From positions 11,700,501-11,764,500 of the forward strand of contig JAJNNQ010000009.1 of the NCBI GenBank assembly GCA_027886175.1: a DNA stretch of 64,000 nucleotides, in the 5' to 3' direction. The stretch is from Phylloscopus collybita (lineage: Eukaryota > Chordata > Aves > Passeriformes > Phylloscopidae). The notes under the pieces are model-generated. The model worked only from the letters and a program-made list of their open reading frames with translations, had not been told where the DNA came from and did not search any database. Position 1 is the stretch's first letter, and each line of letters begins with the position of its first letter. The translations under genes were made by a program, and so were the position numbers. This document shows positions 26,878-38,000 of the stretch, in pieces.

Positions 26878-26927
26878 GAGAAGTGTGGAGCACGTGTTGT
26901 GCTGAGATCTCAGCAGTTAAAAGCAGG

Positions 26928-27049
26928 CATTTGTGAGGCTGAGTTCCCAGGACATGGGTGGTGCCAAGGAGAAAGATGTGGAGACAGCAATGCTGTGGCA
27001 GTGCCGTGTTGCCCTCAGCATGCCTTTTGCAGTTGCAATGTCCCTGGAG
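26928..27049 (+). repeat. Left arm of the 27-kb inverted repeat
   Basis: Collinear with the reverse complement of 27862-27984. Shared words include ATTTGT, AGGCTGAG, TGGGTGGTG, CAAGGAGAAAGATGTG, TGCCTTTTG and GTGTCCCTGG or close variants. The spacer between the arms is about 810 bases. Confidence 0.85.
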
Positions 27050-27138
27050 CTGAAGGCTTTGTGGTTTTCTCAGCCCTAACCCTGAGCATCCCCCGACCCC
27101 TGAGCAGAGCACAAAATGCAGCCGTTTGCGAGGCGGTG

Positions 27139-27210
27139 GCTCCAAGGAGAAAGGTGTGGAGGCAGCAGTGTTGTGACAAGGAGAAAGGTGTGTAGGAAAC
27201 AATGTTGTGA
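27139..27210 (+). repeat. Two adjacent copies of the GGAGAAAGGTGTG module
   Basis: CCAAGGAGAAAGGTGTGGAGG plus a 'CAGTGTTGTGA' tail is followed after about 35 bases by ACAAGGAGAAAGGTGTGTAGG plus 'CAATGTTGTGA'. The same module appears in both arms of the larger inverted repeat, so it has multiplied locally. Confidence 0.8.
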
Positions 27211-27228
27211 TAGTGCCCTGCTGCCCTT

Positions 27229-27288
27229 GGCATCACTGCCTCGCAGCAGCTCTGCTCAGGGGTAGGGTTGAAAAAGCCACAAAGCCCA
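27229..27288 (-). repeat. Inner inverted copy of 27055-27140
   Basis: The reverse complement of this stretch matches 27055-27140 in order: GGCTTTGTGG, TTTTCNNCCCTA, CCCCTGAGCAGAGC and GCGAGGC. The left copy has about 25 extra bases. This gives a nested foldback inside the larger inverted block. Confidence 0.7.
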
Positions 27289-27299
27289 GTGTGGGGGTG

Positions 27300-27640
27300 G
27301 GCGCAGCCCCAGTTGCCCTGCCTTGGAGGGAGCTATGCTGAGGAGTTAAGAAAGAATTTTGCAACTTCACTCAGAACTCTTAAGATAAAAGACAAACTCT
27401 CTGGTCATGGCGATCTGTCCGAGGACTTACAAGTCTCTTCGGGATCTTATGTAGATCTGTTACAATCGATTGGTTTTGTACTTTTTTACTCTTTGGTGTC
27501 TCATAAAAACTTCTGGGCTTTCCTTAGTTGGCAGAGGGTATCTCCTCTCTGGACCCCTTTCGCTGGTACTCTTGCAATAAAGTTACCACCTGCGGAAATC
27601 TCATAAGAGACCCTCTCTCTCTCTCATCCCGGCCGGCTAA
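27300..27640 (+). mobile_element. Probable retroviral LTR core (solo or fragment)
   Basis: On the plus strand the segment has the order expected of U3-R-U5. A TATA-like CATAAAAAC lies near 27501-27509. The polyadenylation signal in GCAATAAAG lies about 75 bases later, near 27575-27583. A pyrimidine-rich (CT)n run follows, ending in CA near 27625, as at an LTR 3' end. The style resembles class I (gamma-like) avian LTRs, but I cannot name a family. The left edge is not defined and no primer-binding site, internal region or target duplication is recognised. It lies between inverted arms that are not part of a standard LTR. The 112-codon open frame that overlaps it is probably fortuitous. Confidence 0.5.
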
Positions 27641-27861
27641 AAGAGGAGCAAACTCACAAGGGCAGGAGCTGAGAACACTGAGCTGAAATCACTGAGCTGA
27701 ACAATCACTGCTCTGCTCTCCTGCTGAGAAGCCCCTCTGCCAGCTGAGGAGCGCCCTGACCCCCCAAGAAGCTGTCTTTAGCGAGACACCTTTTGGGGGT
27801 GATTGTAGCTCTCTGGGTCCCAAGCAGCAGACCCCACTACCAGCTGGAATAGCCCAGAGTC

Positions 27862-27984
27862 CCAGGGACACTGCAATGACAAAAGGCACGCCAATGGGAG
27901 CATGGCATTGCCACAACATTGTTCCCTTCACATCTTTCTCCTTGCCACCACCCACGTGCTGGCAATCTCAGCCTGACAAATGAT
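27862..27984 (-). repeat. Right arm of the 27-kb inverted repeat
   Basis: The reverse complement matches 26928-27049. A further related piece at 28021-28068, also inverted, matches 27032-27078 (TGTCCCTGGAG, then TGTGGTTTTCTCA), so the right side carries more copies than a simple pair of arms would. Confidence 0.85.
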
Positions 27985-28070
27985 TTCTTTTATTTCTCCA
28001 CTTAGTATTAGGCTAGATTTAGGGTTGAGAAAACCACAGAGCCTGGATCTCCAGGGACACTGCAAGCAGT

Positions 28071-29043
28071 ACGCAGCAGAAGAGAACTGAATTTTGAGAT
28101 CTTCATGCTATTTCAATACTACTCACAAAACCTAATCTGTGGAATGTAGGGGCAAATGGTTGGTTGTTTCCAGTGAATGGTGGCCCAAGGGCAGCACTTG
28201 GGTAAAACCTTTTTGTGAGTCTCTCAGCATACTGTGATGTGGTGTGAAGGCCAAAATAAGGAACAGGTACTCTGAGGAACAGTGTGATCCAGAGGGTGGC
28301 TTGCAGGCACATCTGGAGTTATGCTGAGAAATTAAAGGAAGCAGATCTGGGCTTGCAGGCATCTTAAGTCCCTGTTTCACTGGAATAGCATCCAACACAG
28401 TCTTAGAAAAGAGCCAGAGCACGTATGGTGAGACTCAATAAGGATGTCTGCTCATTTCAGCCGTGGAAGAAACCCAGAGTAGAAAGATGAGAAAATAAAT
28501 ATTATGTGAGGAAACTGTAAAATGAGAAGTCAGGTAATGCTTGAACAGCTTTGTTGCCTATTTTTACCTTGTGCATACTCACTTCAGATTATCCATTCAA
28601 CATTGATGAATATTCCCACAGATTGTCCACAGATTGTTGTTGTTGTGAGTTGCTTGATTTCCTATTTTAACAAGGTGCCTCGTCTGTGCTGACTGCTCCT
28701 GTAGGACTGCCATACTGCATTCCTTGCTATCAGTGTGTCCTTACATCCATAGGAAACAAATGACTCACGACCATATAATTCTCTTGATTTTCTACTCTTC
28801 ACTGATTTGCCCTCTTTTTGCATGTTGCAGCAGGTTTCCCTCTGCTTTTGGTGTCTAAGTCTTTCATTGACCAAAAAAAATACAAAAAATGAACTTTCGT
28901 TTCATGTCAAATCCTGTTGTAGATTTTCATCTCATTTGCAGTAGATTTTAAATATATATATATTTTTTTACAACATTCTAGAAAGCAATGCACAAACATA
29001 CCCAAGCTTATTTGAATTTACTGGGATCACCAGTACATGGTGA
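28071..29043. other. Intergenic DNA, nothing firmly recognised
   Basis: The first 350 bases remain somewhat GC-richer than average and may extend the composite block. TATGCTGAGAAATTAA near 28320 recalls TATGCTGAGGAGTTAA near 27331, but the match is too short to use. An AT-rich run lies at 28951-28963. Confidence 0.5.
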
Positions 29044-29471
29044 TATGGACTTATTGAAGTGAGTCTGACAAAGAGTCACATGACAATGAAGAGATTGAAG
29101 CATCCATTTCATGCAGAGAGTCTGAGTTGTGACTGTTCAACCTGGAGAAGAGAAGGCTCAAGAAGGCTCAATACACACCTTATCTGTGTGTATTCCCTTC
29201 TTGTGGAAGTGAATGAAGACAAGGAAATCAGGATCTTTTCAGCAATGCCCACTGACAGGATAAAAATCAAAGGGCATCAATGAAAAAATATGAAATTCCA
29301 TGTTAACACAAGAAAGAAGCTTTCACTCTGAGGGTGACCAAGCACTGGTGCAGATTTCCAAGAGACCAACTGGACATTGCTCTGGGTAACAAGTTCTACA
29401 TTGCCCTGTTTGAGTAGGGCAGTTAGATGAACTCAATAGGTCCCTTCCAAACTGAACTATTCTATGAATCT
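29044..29471 (+). mobile_element. CR1 LINE 3' fragment, about 430 bp
   Basis: Sense CR1 sequence appears in the expected order: GGACTTATTGAAGTGAGTC, TTCAACCTGGAGAAGAGAAG, TTTCAGCAATGCCCACTGACAG, AACACAAGAAAGAAGCTTTCACTCTGAGGGTGACCAA in part, ACTGGACATTGCTCTGGG, TGAACTCAATAGGTCCCTTCC and the terminal CTATTCTATGAATCTG. About 40 bases are missing in the middle near 29355, where the usual 'CCAGAGAGGTTGTGGAGTCTCC' block has been lost. A 10-base duplication, AAGAAGGCTC, lies at about 29150-29169. The element is 5'-truncated and non-coding. Confidence 0.93.
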
Positions 29472-31101
29472 GATTTTGTGTGGATCTTTTTGCTATTTTT
29501 TTCTTGTTAATACTTACCTGAAAATCAGTCATATCATTACTTTGTAATTATTTGTTAGCAAGAAATCTTTCTCTCTTGTAGTCCTGAAATGTTCTAAGTC
29601 TTTTTCTCCTCTCCATTACATCATATTTAGAGCTCCATGAGAATATTTTTTCCAGAATAATTCCGTATTATCTTCGTATCTACATCTTTTTATTCAGGGA
29701 ACTGATATTAAAAACCCTTATAATCCTCTAAATGTAGACATCAAATGCCACAGAGTCATGGGCCTGGTTAATTTGTACTAGCAAAACTACTTGTGAATCC
29801 TTCATTAAGCTGGCTGATTAAGTCCTTTCTGAAGTAAACAATTGTCAACAGAGGTTTCTCATGTCCAGGTTAAAATGATCAAATAATGTAACATTTATGT
29901 GGTCCCTTCCCTTCTTGTACTCTTATCTCTGTTACCTCTTCAGAACTTTTGTTCTTAGGGATCTGTATTGATGGGGAATTTTCCCTCTCTGCTTCAGTCC
30001 ACCTGTTTTACTAAGGAGAGTTTGAGTATGTTACCTTAATAACAATAATTTACATGGGTATCTTTTGAGAACTCGATACATCAAACAGAAGCAGAACAGT
30101 GATTGCCACTTTTGGTTTTCTGAGAGATGCATAAAGTTTGCTACTACATTCTAATCTTCAGTTATATTCCATTTTACAGGAACTTGCTTCCCAATATTGC
30201 TTATCATTATATTTTTTAAACAGAGAAATAGGACTCCATAAAAAAATCTCTCAAATGCTCTAATAATATTCTGATTTTTGATTTTTGTATCAGATAATTT
30301 TATACAAATGAGAATCAAGTAATGGTACAGATGAATGATTGTCTGTAGTTCTAATTGTTTTAGGGTTTCACACATTTCCCAGTGCACCCATTCTGTGTCC
30401 TCCATAGCATTTCTGGGTGGGTGAATAAGGACTCTTTTGCACACTTCTTGATCAAGAACTGACATTAACTCAGCTTTACACAGAATTTAAAGCAAATCTG
30501 GATGGCTCTAGGAGGGGTTTTTTTGAGTATAGATTTCTATAATAATTTCTTCATTTTGTTACAGAGATTATGGCTTTTCAGAACAATGAAGCATATGCTG
30601 GAAGAAAAAGGAGCTACTTATACCATATTTGCTATGTTGTAAAATAGTAGTTAGTGAATTTGAGTAGTTGAATATTTGATGTGAAACTGGAGGTTTTGAA
30701 ACTATCCAGACTTTTGGAAACATTGATACTTACAGTTCCCTCTATCCAAAGCAGAATAGCTTTGACATCCATAGTTCTACTCCTTCATTTCCACAGCATA
30801 TTTACATGTCTTTGAAACACACTTAAGATAATTCCAGTTTTCCCATGACTGACATTTGAGATATGGCAGGAAGTAGCCCAGCTCAACTACATATGCAATC
30901 ACACAAAACAAAAATTATTTGCATGTATTACATGAATTTTGGTCTTTGGTATAATCACAGGTTGAAATAAGAAACACATGGAAGACCAACATGAAATATT
31001 CTCACATGTCACTGTGAGACTGTGAGACTGTCAGACTTTAACATGTTTTTATTTATCATATGAACTTAGAATAAGTTGTTTTTCTTACTCTTATTTTTAT
31101 T

Positions 31102-31138
31102 AAAACAAACAAACAAACAAACAAAAAACAACAACAAC
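31102..31138. repeat. (AAAC)n followed by (AAC)n simple repeat
   Basis: Tetramers AAAC grade into trinucleotides AAC. It follows a TTTTATT-rich stretch. Confidence 0.93.
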
Positions 31139-31959
31139 CTGCCGGTAATATTGTGTTTGTTATTACACATGTTGGAAATGTTCACTCATGTTCTTGTTAC
31201 CATGACACAGAAATGGGACTCATTCTATGTGTCAGTATCCAGAATGAAAAATCATGAAGGAATTTGTTCCTTTATCTGATACAAGTGGGACAAGATAATC
31301 AGAGTATCACCAAACTGAATGGCAGTGACAACCACTGGTGGGGATAAGAAGAACATGAGAGATTTAAATACCATATTAAACAATAAAAAGGAAAAAAAAA
31401 CCCATACAACTTTGGAAAAAATTGAGCAAGAAGTCAAGTTGTAACTTGATTTGGAATAAAAGATAAGAGTTTTAGGGTCTTTGTGCCTGTTGATTTACCT
31501 GAAGTAGGTTTCCTACTTGCTTGGAACCATAAAGAAGGGTCAGTCATCTAAATGTGCACTGTGGTGCAGTAGAACAGATGTTTTATTTCAGTGTCCTGAG
31601 GCTCATGGGACTCAGCATGTGCAACTCACAGCTTCCTGAATTAAGATAAACAGTCTTCAGCTCTTGGGGGGTTATTCGGTACAGTCAGGCTTTCTGATGT
31701 GGTCTGGGAAGATATATTCTAACTGAGATACTGATCTACTTTTATACTTAGGTGTCTAAAATGAAATAAACCAAATAAAAGTAGATTTTATCTAAATGAA
31801 AATATTCTATACTTCAGGAATATCTAAAGGATCTGTGCTTTGAAAATGAGACTTAGATCTTCACTGAAATGTAAGTTTATATTAATAATATGTCACAAAA
31901 TATAGTTTCTATAAAAATGTGCAAGTATATGGGTTTAAAATGGAAACTCTTAAGGTTGT

Positions 31960-32012
31960 CTTTCTTTTCTCTCTTTCTTTCTGTTTTTCTTTCTTTTTCT
32001 TTCTTTTTCTTC
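31960..32012. repeat. (CTTT)n polypyrimidine tract
   Basis: Fifty-odd bases of almost pure C and T built from CTTT/CTTTTT units, with one G. Tracts of this type can adopt triplex (H-DNA) forms. Confidence 0.93.
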
Positions 32013-35000
32013 ATTTGTTAGTAGGACTACTATCAATAAACATAGAATAACAAAAAATTTATGATACAATTTCATACTGGGTTGAGTTACACAGGACTCG
32101 ATGACAAGACCCTCCAGTAAGGCTTGTACCTGAACACTGAATTAGGTACAGAAATTGCCAGTAGGTTTCCTTCTGTAGTAAGGTTGTCCCCCTGTCCTTC
32201 ACAGTATCTCTCTGTTAATGGGCATTCTTTTCTTGTTTTTATTCCTGACTGTCCTTTTATTACTGTCCTGAATGGTAATGCTATGAGAATGAAGTGTCTA
32301 AAACTTTGATTACTCAACAGCATTCATCAAAATTAAGCAGCACTGCAGTATTTGCTCATAGCATTATTGTCAATGGCTGCTCTGTTATGAATTTACTAAA
32401 GAAGCGAGTAAATAGTACTTTCAGACAGTATTTTCACAATTTTTTAAACTGTTATATAAATGTCTTTATTTTTCATTTTTGTTTTCTGCCACAAAGAAAG
32501 AGAGATTAAATCTGAATCATATTTTTTAAAAGAAAGTGATTAATCAGTAGCCTAGATGTTTGCTTTTTTTTTAATGACACCATTTGTTTTGTACTCTTGA
32601 TTTGGCACTGAATCTCTACATCTATTGGACTCTGAACATTTTGAATTCTACATAGAGACCCTGCGTTCTCTAAATGTATCATTTCTGTTTGCAAATACTT
32701 TTCCCCCCCTTGCCTTGAATTGTCCTGCCTTTTTATTTTTATTGTTAAAGGAAGCCTGGGGAAGTGACAATGCAAATAGAACACTGTGCCTTGCAGATGA
32801 ACACTGTGTCAGGACAAGCTGCCAGCTGTGGGGCCCTCAGCTGCTCATTCTTCTGATGTTTTACTTCATACTTTTCCTTGACTGCACTGCTTTTCTTCAT
32901 GGAGGTGTGAGAGAAATGGATGGAAGAATGATTCCAGTTTTTCTTTAAAGTCTCTCCATCCATCAAAGGCATTATGAAGACACAGCATTGCAAAAATATT
33001 ATTTCCTGATGGTACTTCTTTAGTCTTGCTCTGTATTTCTTATGTGGTCCTAGAAAAAATTGTGCTGTTAATTTTTTTATGTTTCCAAACACAATTTCCA
33101 AATGCAATGTCTATAGAATCAGGAATCAGCACTGTAGGATCTCTTTCTGTTGCTTTGGCAGCCTATGGACCAGCAACAATGGCTTGAATCTAACTTCCAA
33201 ACTAAATAGTAAGCACTTTTTACTAGACAGAGAACTAGTGTCTACATCAGAAGTTAATTGTCCTAGTTACACTTTATAGTCAATGTAATCAATATCCTGT
33301 CTTTTCAGATGAAAGTGGATCTAAATAAAGTATCATGAGCTCTGTATCCAATGTCTCTCCTTATTGGGGTGAAGCAGGGTTAGCAAGATAGCTTACATGA
33401 AGGAAGTTAGAATTAAGTGAGATGTGCCTACCAAATCTGTCAGCTGGTTACTTCTTATGGTGTTGTACACTTGCCTTGCATATTGGACTGCTGGTTCTGA
33501 CAGAGGCTCCTACAGGTGATTAAACAGAATACTTGTCCCTTTTGTGCAAAGAAAATCAAATGAAGGGAGCAGAAGGAATAGAAATAACTATGACTTGTGT
33601 CCTGACACAAAGTCAGTAAATAATATTCAGCTGTCATTTGGGTAATTAAATGAAATAATTTCCTGTCCAGAGAAATTATTAATTAATTAGATTTTTGATG
33701 TCTTAATTGGATCCAAGACCTGTAGGAATAATCAAAGTACATGGAATTTGCACAGTGTTGGCAAAACTCTGAGGCTTTGCTCACAGTATTCTGTAAACAC
33801 GTAAGCATGTGCTTCCCTCTCAAGCACATGGGCTACATCAAGGTGAAAGCATTGTCTGCTGTGTGCTTGGAAGATCCAAGCTGCAGTGGCAGAATTTTGA
33901 AATATGGAGAAAGCTTCTGATTAAAACAAAAAGCTTTAATGGAGAGGTAATCTTCTTACCATTAATGACAAAAGTCCCTCTGAATTAAAGACTGCCCAGT
34001 TACAATCAAGCATAGTATCACAAGAATAATATATGTCTTGAGGCATATGGATATGGATAGAGAAATAATAAATGTACCCATACCTTGATATAGAACTGAA
34101 GAGAGGTGCTAAATACACTTGCATTTGACACTGTTAACTATCCTTAAGCAATATTTGCAAAAGCTTTTAAAAAGTGCTTGCATCAGGAGGGAAATTATGA
34201 TGCCATCTGTTTACCTCACACAAGCACGTTGGTTTGTGCAAACTAGTTATTATGGATATTGTAACTGACTTGACAAGCCAACACCTGTTTGTTTCTACAA
34301 ATACCAGTACTGAAGTTTGCACACACTCCCACAGACACTCACAACTCTCCGAAAAGTGAACTCATGCTGAACAAGAGCAAATGAAGACAGCATTGAGTAC
34401 TGGTCATAGTGTAATCTTCATCTTTCCCTACAGATATAAAAGTGAGTCTGTGTTCAATCTTCTTAATTTAGAATCATTTCAGTATGATTACAATGACTTT
34501 CAACTTTTGAGTTATCTTGCATGTTATGCTAATTTCTCACCATCACAGATGTTGCTAAGATGTGCAGGAGCAGAAATATCACAGTGTAGAAATTGGAGGG
34601 TGAACAAGCTAAGAAACTCAATGTCTTGGCTGTACAGTGCTCTGAGGCATCTGGCAGCAGGACATCTAGATCTGGAGCTGCATCAGCAGATTCAAAAGTC
34701 ATGCTTGTGAAAGAAAACTCATAAAGGAAGTGGCTACCTATCTGTCTGGAGTTTGTGAGCTATATATATGTTTTTATACATTTTATCCATTTTAAAATTA
34801 CAGCCAGAAAGATGTTCCAAGCTATCAGTAATTTTAAGGGTTGAGACTGGGGAAAGGTGAAACGTCATGGAGAGAGCTGATTCCATAGCAAATGATCAAA
34901 GAAATGAGGAAAGGGTAACTGCAATATGTGCCTTTTGTCACATATTTTAAATGTACAGGAATCTGGCAGATCTTTGTACTCTGTTGTGTTCCACCAGTTG

Positions 35001-38000
35001 GGCATCACTGTGGTACAGAGCAGAAATAGAAGAAATCAGCAGTGCATATGAGGGAGAAAAGTTTTAAATTATGGGCAATTCTGCCTCTTCCTGCTCTATC
35101 CCCTTGCTATTTGGTCATGGCTGACAAAGATATGAAACCCTTATAAAACATGTAGTAGTTAGGGGGAAGTTGAGAAGAAATGAAATGAACAGGGAATGAA
35201 TCCTTGACCTTCCAGAGAGATTAGATTTCATCGCACTGAGAAGTTTTTCCCATAAGGACTACATTTGTCATCCTGTACAAAGAAAACCATATTTTGACAG
35301 TTCCATCTGTAAGTAACACTCCACCATGCAAATGCTGAGCTGGGACTCACTGTGCCACAAGAAACAGGCCTGCATTTCTAGAGTGACTTTCCACTTTGTC
35401 TTACTTGCTCACAGGTTTTTTCTATTTCTTTTATGAAGGAAGCTTCTATCCACCATTGTTCAGCAAATAGGATCTCGTCAAGTGCATCATCCTCAGCTTG
35501 ATAGAATTGATTCAGGTGCTGAATTATATAGCAAGTAATTGGAATGACCTAACAGAGAATGTGCCTGCATTTATAAATAGGATCTGAACTCAAATAACAT
35601 GTAGGAAAGTAATAAACTAATCTCCAGATTTCCTGGTAAAGTCTCATTATCAGCATCCAACATCACCTTGATTGGGTTTCTCTCTGGGCATGAAATTCAA
35701 TTTATTACTTTCCTTTTAAATAACAAATTATTCTATTTGGCTTAGTCAGGGGTTTGTAAGTGAAAGATTTTGGGACCTGTTTTAGAGAGACTGGGATTGT
35801 TTTACTATTCTATTACTTTTTGTGTTGTAGCATGGCATCATGACACGGGAAAATTGGTAATTTTTAAAGGTTAGCTTTCCAAGTTTCTATTGTCAGACTC
35901 TATACAGAAGATTTTCTCCTGAAACTCCTCATACAATGATGTATTCTTGGCTTTTCACAATACATTTTGAGTATTATCAGTTTGAAATTTTCCTTAGATA
36001 TGTTCTCAAGTTCAATTTTTTCCTTCATTGTTGCTTTATTACTATAATTCAATATATGAGATTTGAGAATAGTTATTCAAAGATTTAGAAAGTGATTGTG
36101 GATGTGATGTGGAAGTGATTGGATGAGAGCTTAAGGGGTAAGAACTGCCCATACCTTTATATTTTGTTTGTATTTGGCATTTTGCTTTAGTTGTCTTAGG
36201 GAGACCTTTTGCTGCAAAAGACACTGAGATGTATCCCTTTAACACATGCAAAATAAATAGTTGGGGAATTTATCACATACTTTTGTCTGGACAACTGTAG
36301 AACCTACAGATTATCAAGATACAGTCTGATATTTTTTTTCCTCCTGTTTTTTTTTGGCTGTGCTATAGTTAGATGAGATGCCAGAACAATGGACCAGAGC
36401 TCTGAGGGTTCAGGAGAGGTGCTTGCACTTGTTTGACTTCCATAATTTTCTCACCTCTTTAGGTCTGAACAAGTTCTTGAAATGCTGTCAGGAAAAAAAT
36501 GTCCTTTTCTCTAAGTAACATAATTGTCTGGTCATGTCACCCCAATCTGTTCTCTGCCAGCCATGACTGTGAGTGATAATTGCTTTTTTCTAATCTCCGG
36601 CTGCTAAAAATTAAGTGGAGTAAATTTTGTACAGACATGAGGATCCTTGGCAGACATGAGTCCCTAGAGCTCTAGACTATCAGCAAAACTGCAGTCTGAA
36701 ACTACAGATAGTGGCTAAACTTAAAATGTTTATATGTATGGTCTAGACAGTCCCAAGGTTGATTTGGAGTTTTATTAATATCTCAATTTAAAAGTGTATC
36801 TGGATTGAAGTTGAATATTCTTTTTTTGAATGGAAGTTACAAGAATATGCACGGTTGGCTTTTATAATTATGGGGCTGATTCAATGTGATTTAAATTTTC
36901 ATATATAAAAACATAAATATATATATATGATTTATACCAGCAATTCTTTTTTATACTTCCAAAAAGGCTTTCCAAACTTGAACTTCTGAGTTCAAGATGT
37001 GGAAAAAAAGTCCTAAGTCACAGAGTCACTTTCAAACATTGTAATTTGCTACTGCATTGCCATAACAGAAATCAACCTGCACTCTTGGAGGAGTATAAAG
37101 CTTGTATGTGGTGGAACAACAATATAGTAACAGGAAGTGTGAATTCACTGGATACCTGTAGAGGGATTCATTTCCTATGCCTTATTTTTTTCTTCTAACA
37201 CACTGCTAGTTTTCCTAAGCAAGCATTCTTAAGATTCCACAAGCTTGTTTGTGTTGAAATTTAACCTGATTCATCTAATCCTTTTTCTCTAAGAATATAC
37301 TTACCCCATTTTTGGTCTCAAAAATGAAAATAGTGTCTTTCAGTGCTTTAGCAGGCAAAAACATTCTGAAGAATAACCTAAGACTAAGACACAGAAATGT
37401 TTGAATGCTGTGCTGCTGTACAGGACCTGTCAAAACCCTTAAATCAGTGATTCTTCCCAGCACCACTCCTGCAGAGGGGCACCTGGAGTCAATTAGCTCA
37501 GATTAAGAGGAAAGAATAGATACAGGCTCTGCCCTTGCAGAGTAGATGAGATGAAGAGGGTTTATTTGGTTCTTTTTCGTTATGGCTGAAAAGAGTAGGG
37601 GTTTTTTTACATGTGTGACTAGGAACTGTCAAACCATGGTAATTATTTTATTTATCTAGGCTTGTAGGTTACTATTGAGTTTAAGGGTCCTTTGGATGTG
37701 GCTGTAGAAAGCAGTGGAGAGGAGGGTTCTGCACTGACATTTTGCCAACCCAGTTTTGATTTTACCAAATGAGGGAATGCATGCAGTTTAAGACAGATGG
37801 CAGTTCTTGACACGTGAAGAATAAAACTAACATTGAAGGGCTTTTGGGGGCTCTGTGTGTGGTCTGTTGAAGTTTGTGAAGTACAGTCCATTAAGCTTGT
37901 TGCTGTTTGAAGGCTGTATCTCTAGCTCTTATAAATTGATGGAAATCTGTGGCTCTGTTAATTTTTTGTCTGCCTAGTAATTTATGAAATTTTGTAATTG

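Larger units (their letters stand above)
26878..28070. mobile_element. GC-rich composite repeat block with inverted arms and LTR-like core
   Basis: This 1.2-kb block stands out by base composition and internal repetition. The left arm (26928-27049) and right arm (27862-27984) are inverted copies, about 85% alike by eye over about 122 bases. Inside, 27055-27140 and 27229-27288 form a second, imperfect inverted pair. A module around AAGGAGAAAGGTGTGGAGG followed by AATGTTGTG occurs about four times directly (near 26878, 26963, 27139 and 27174) and once inverted (27905-27945). The centre (about 27300-27640) resembles a retroviral LTR. I know no named family with this layout. It may be a complex LTR, a nested insertion, or a rearranged locus. 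The outer boundaries are approximate. Confidence 0.6.

Noticed and set aside
27268..27606. 112-codon open frame across the LTR-like core
   Set aside because: It overlaps the TATA and polyadenylation signals and shows no retroviral or other domain.
31102..31138. CRISPR-like or other spaced array
   Set aside because: It is a simple AAAC/AAC repeat. No spaced direct repeats occur anywhere in the window.
32745..33107. Overlapping 107- and 120-codon open frames on opposite strands
   Set aside because: Neither has a domain. Reciprocal frames arise from the locally higher GC.
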